Shown here: positions 63,753 to 64,000 of the stretch, piece by piece
How positions within the stretch are numbered: the stretch's first letter is position 1
Layout: every line of letters starts with the position of its first letter
Made by a program: the position numbers and the translations under genes
The notes under the pieces: generated by a model
Seen by the model: the letters and a program-made list of their open reading frames with translations, nothing else
What the model was told of the DNA's origin: nothing
Database searches by the model: none
Source: JAMXLO01 sp963719805
GTDB lineage: Bacteria > Pseudomonadota > Alphaproteobacteria > Acetobacterales > Acetobacteraceae
DNA length: 64,000 bases
Assembly (NCBI GenBank): GCA_963719805.1
Contig: CAVRDF010000008.1
Span: 1,054,001-1,118,000 of the forward strand
Reading direction: 5' to 3'

Positions 63753-63961
63753 ATGGTCGTGCTCTCCTGCCGATCACTACCGGCTATACTAAGATCCGCT
63801 TGCGCATGATTGGATGCGCCGAGCGGATTTGCTCGAAGTCGCACCAATACCAAAAGCGCATTCTTAATCGCGAATTCTCGGACAGCTATTTCGAGGCTAC
63901 GGATACTTGCGGGGAGTGGTAAGAACATATAAAGAACACCGTGACCGGCCACGAGGTAAAG

Positions 63962-64000
63962 ATGGACGAACAACTCTCCGGCAAGCTGCGCATTCTGGCG
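63962..64000 (+). CDS. Start of a gene cut by the window edge
   Basis: GAGGTAAAG precedes ATG 63962, which opens MDEQLSGKLRILA to the end of the window. The beginning recalls the N terminus of putative DNA modification/repair radical-SAM proteins (which start with KLxILADAAKYD), but 13 residues are too few to be sure. Confidence 0.35.
   Translation, partial: MDEQLSGKLRILA

Overview
The window looks like chromosome of an alphaproteobacterium, probably Acetobacteraceae/Rhodospirillales. The main reasons are a histidine operon in the order hisB-DUF2628-hisH-GNAT-hisA-hisF-hisE-HIT, many small alphaproteobacterial general-stress families (CsbD, DUF2934, DUF3072, DUF3606, DUF883-like, YsnF), GC-rich codon use, and the style of the prophage-like ParB-methyltransferase/DUF5681/terminase set. 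All family assignments come from reading the sequence; no database search was run.

Layout. 1-4 kb: a membrane-type formate dehydrogenase locus. Its alpha subunit is read through an in-frame UGA that matches the selenocysteine site of FDH-N/FDH-O and is followed by a convincing SECIS hairpin; a beta-type ferredoxin subunit is transcribed divergently. 4-12.4 kb: transporters (AI-2E family, an Nramp relative, SMR), an SDR oxidoreductase and small stress proteins. 11.3-21 kb: a decayed stretch with remnants of a lipocalin-like protein, a methyltransferase, a receiver domain, a patatin-like phospholipase, an MFS transporter and a PEP-CTERM protein. 22.3-25.9 kb: a three-gene coupled operon of a small protein and two GH13 enzymes (alpha-glucosidase type and trehalose-synthase type). 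26-33.5 kb: envelope and exported proteins, including a PEP-CTERM protein and a Tat-exported Gly/Asn repeat protein. 34.5-42.3 kb: small hypotheticals, a RelE/XRE toxin-antitoxin pair, and a stress cluster in which csbD has a near-perfect EcfG-type promoter. 42.3-44.8 kb: an IS66 element with intact 8-bp target duplication. 44.8-51.9 kb: a rearranged block of broken stress genes containing a three-to-four-copy array of hairpin-rich ~153-nt repeats and an integrase fragment. 52-57 kb: prophage-like packaging/methylation genes. 58.4-63.1 kb: the intact his operon; then a cupin and the start of a further gene.

How it fits together. The his operon, the GH13 operon and the FDH locus look functional. 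Between them lies accessory DNA in which a three-gene block (YihY / DUF883-like / holin-like membrane protein) occurs twice, decayed in complementary ways: copy 1 (9.1-9.9 kb) lost yihY by internal deletion but keeps the other two; copy 2 (44.8-49.2 kb) keeps yihY but has a frameshifted DUF883-like gene and a holin-like gene split by about 2.8 kb of foreign DNA. The number of single-base frameshifts is high; large internal deletions in several of the same genes argue for real pseudogenization, but assembly errors cannot be excluded for the single-base cases.
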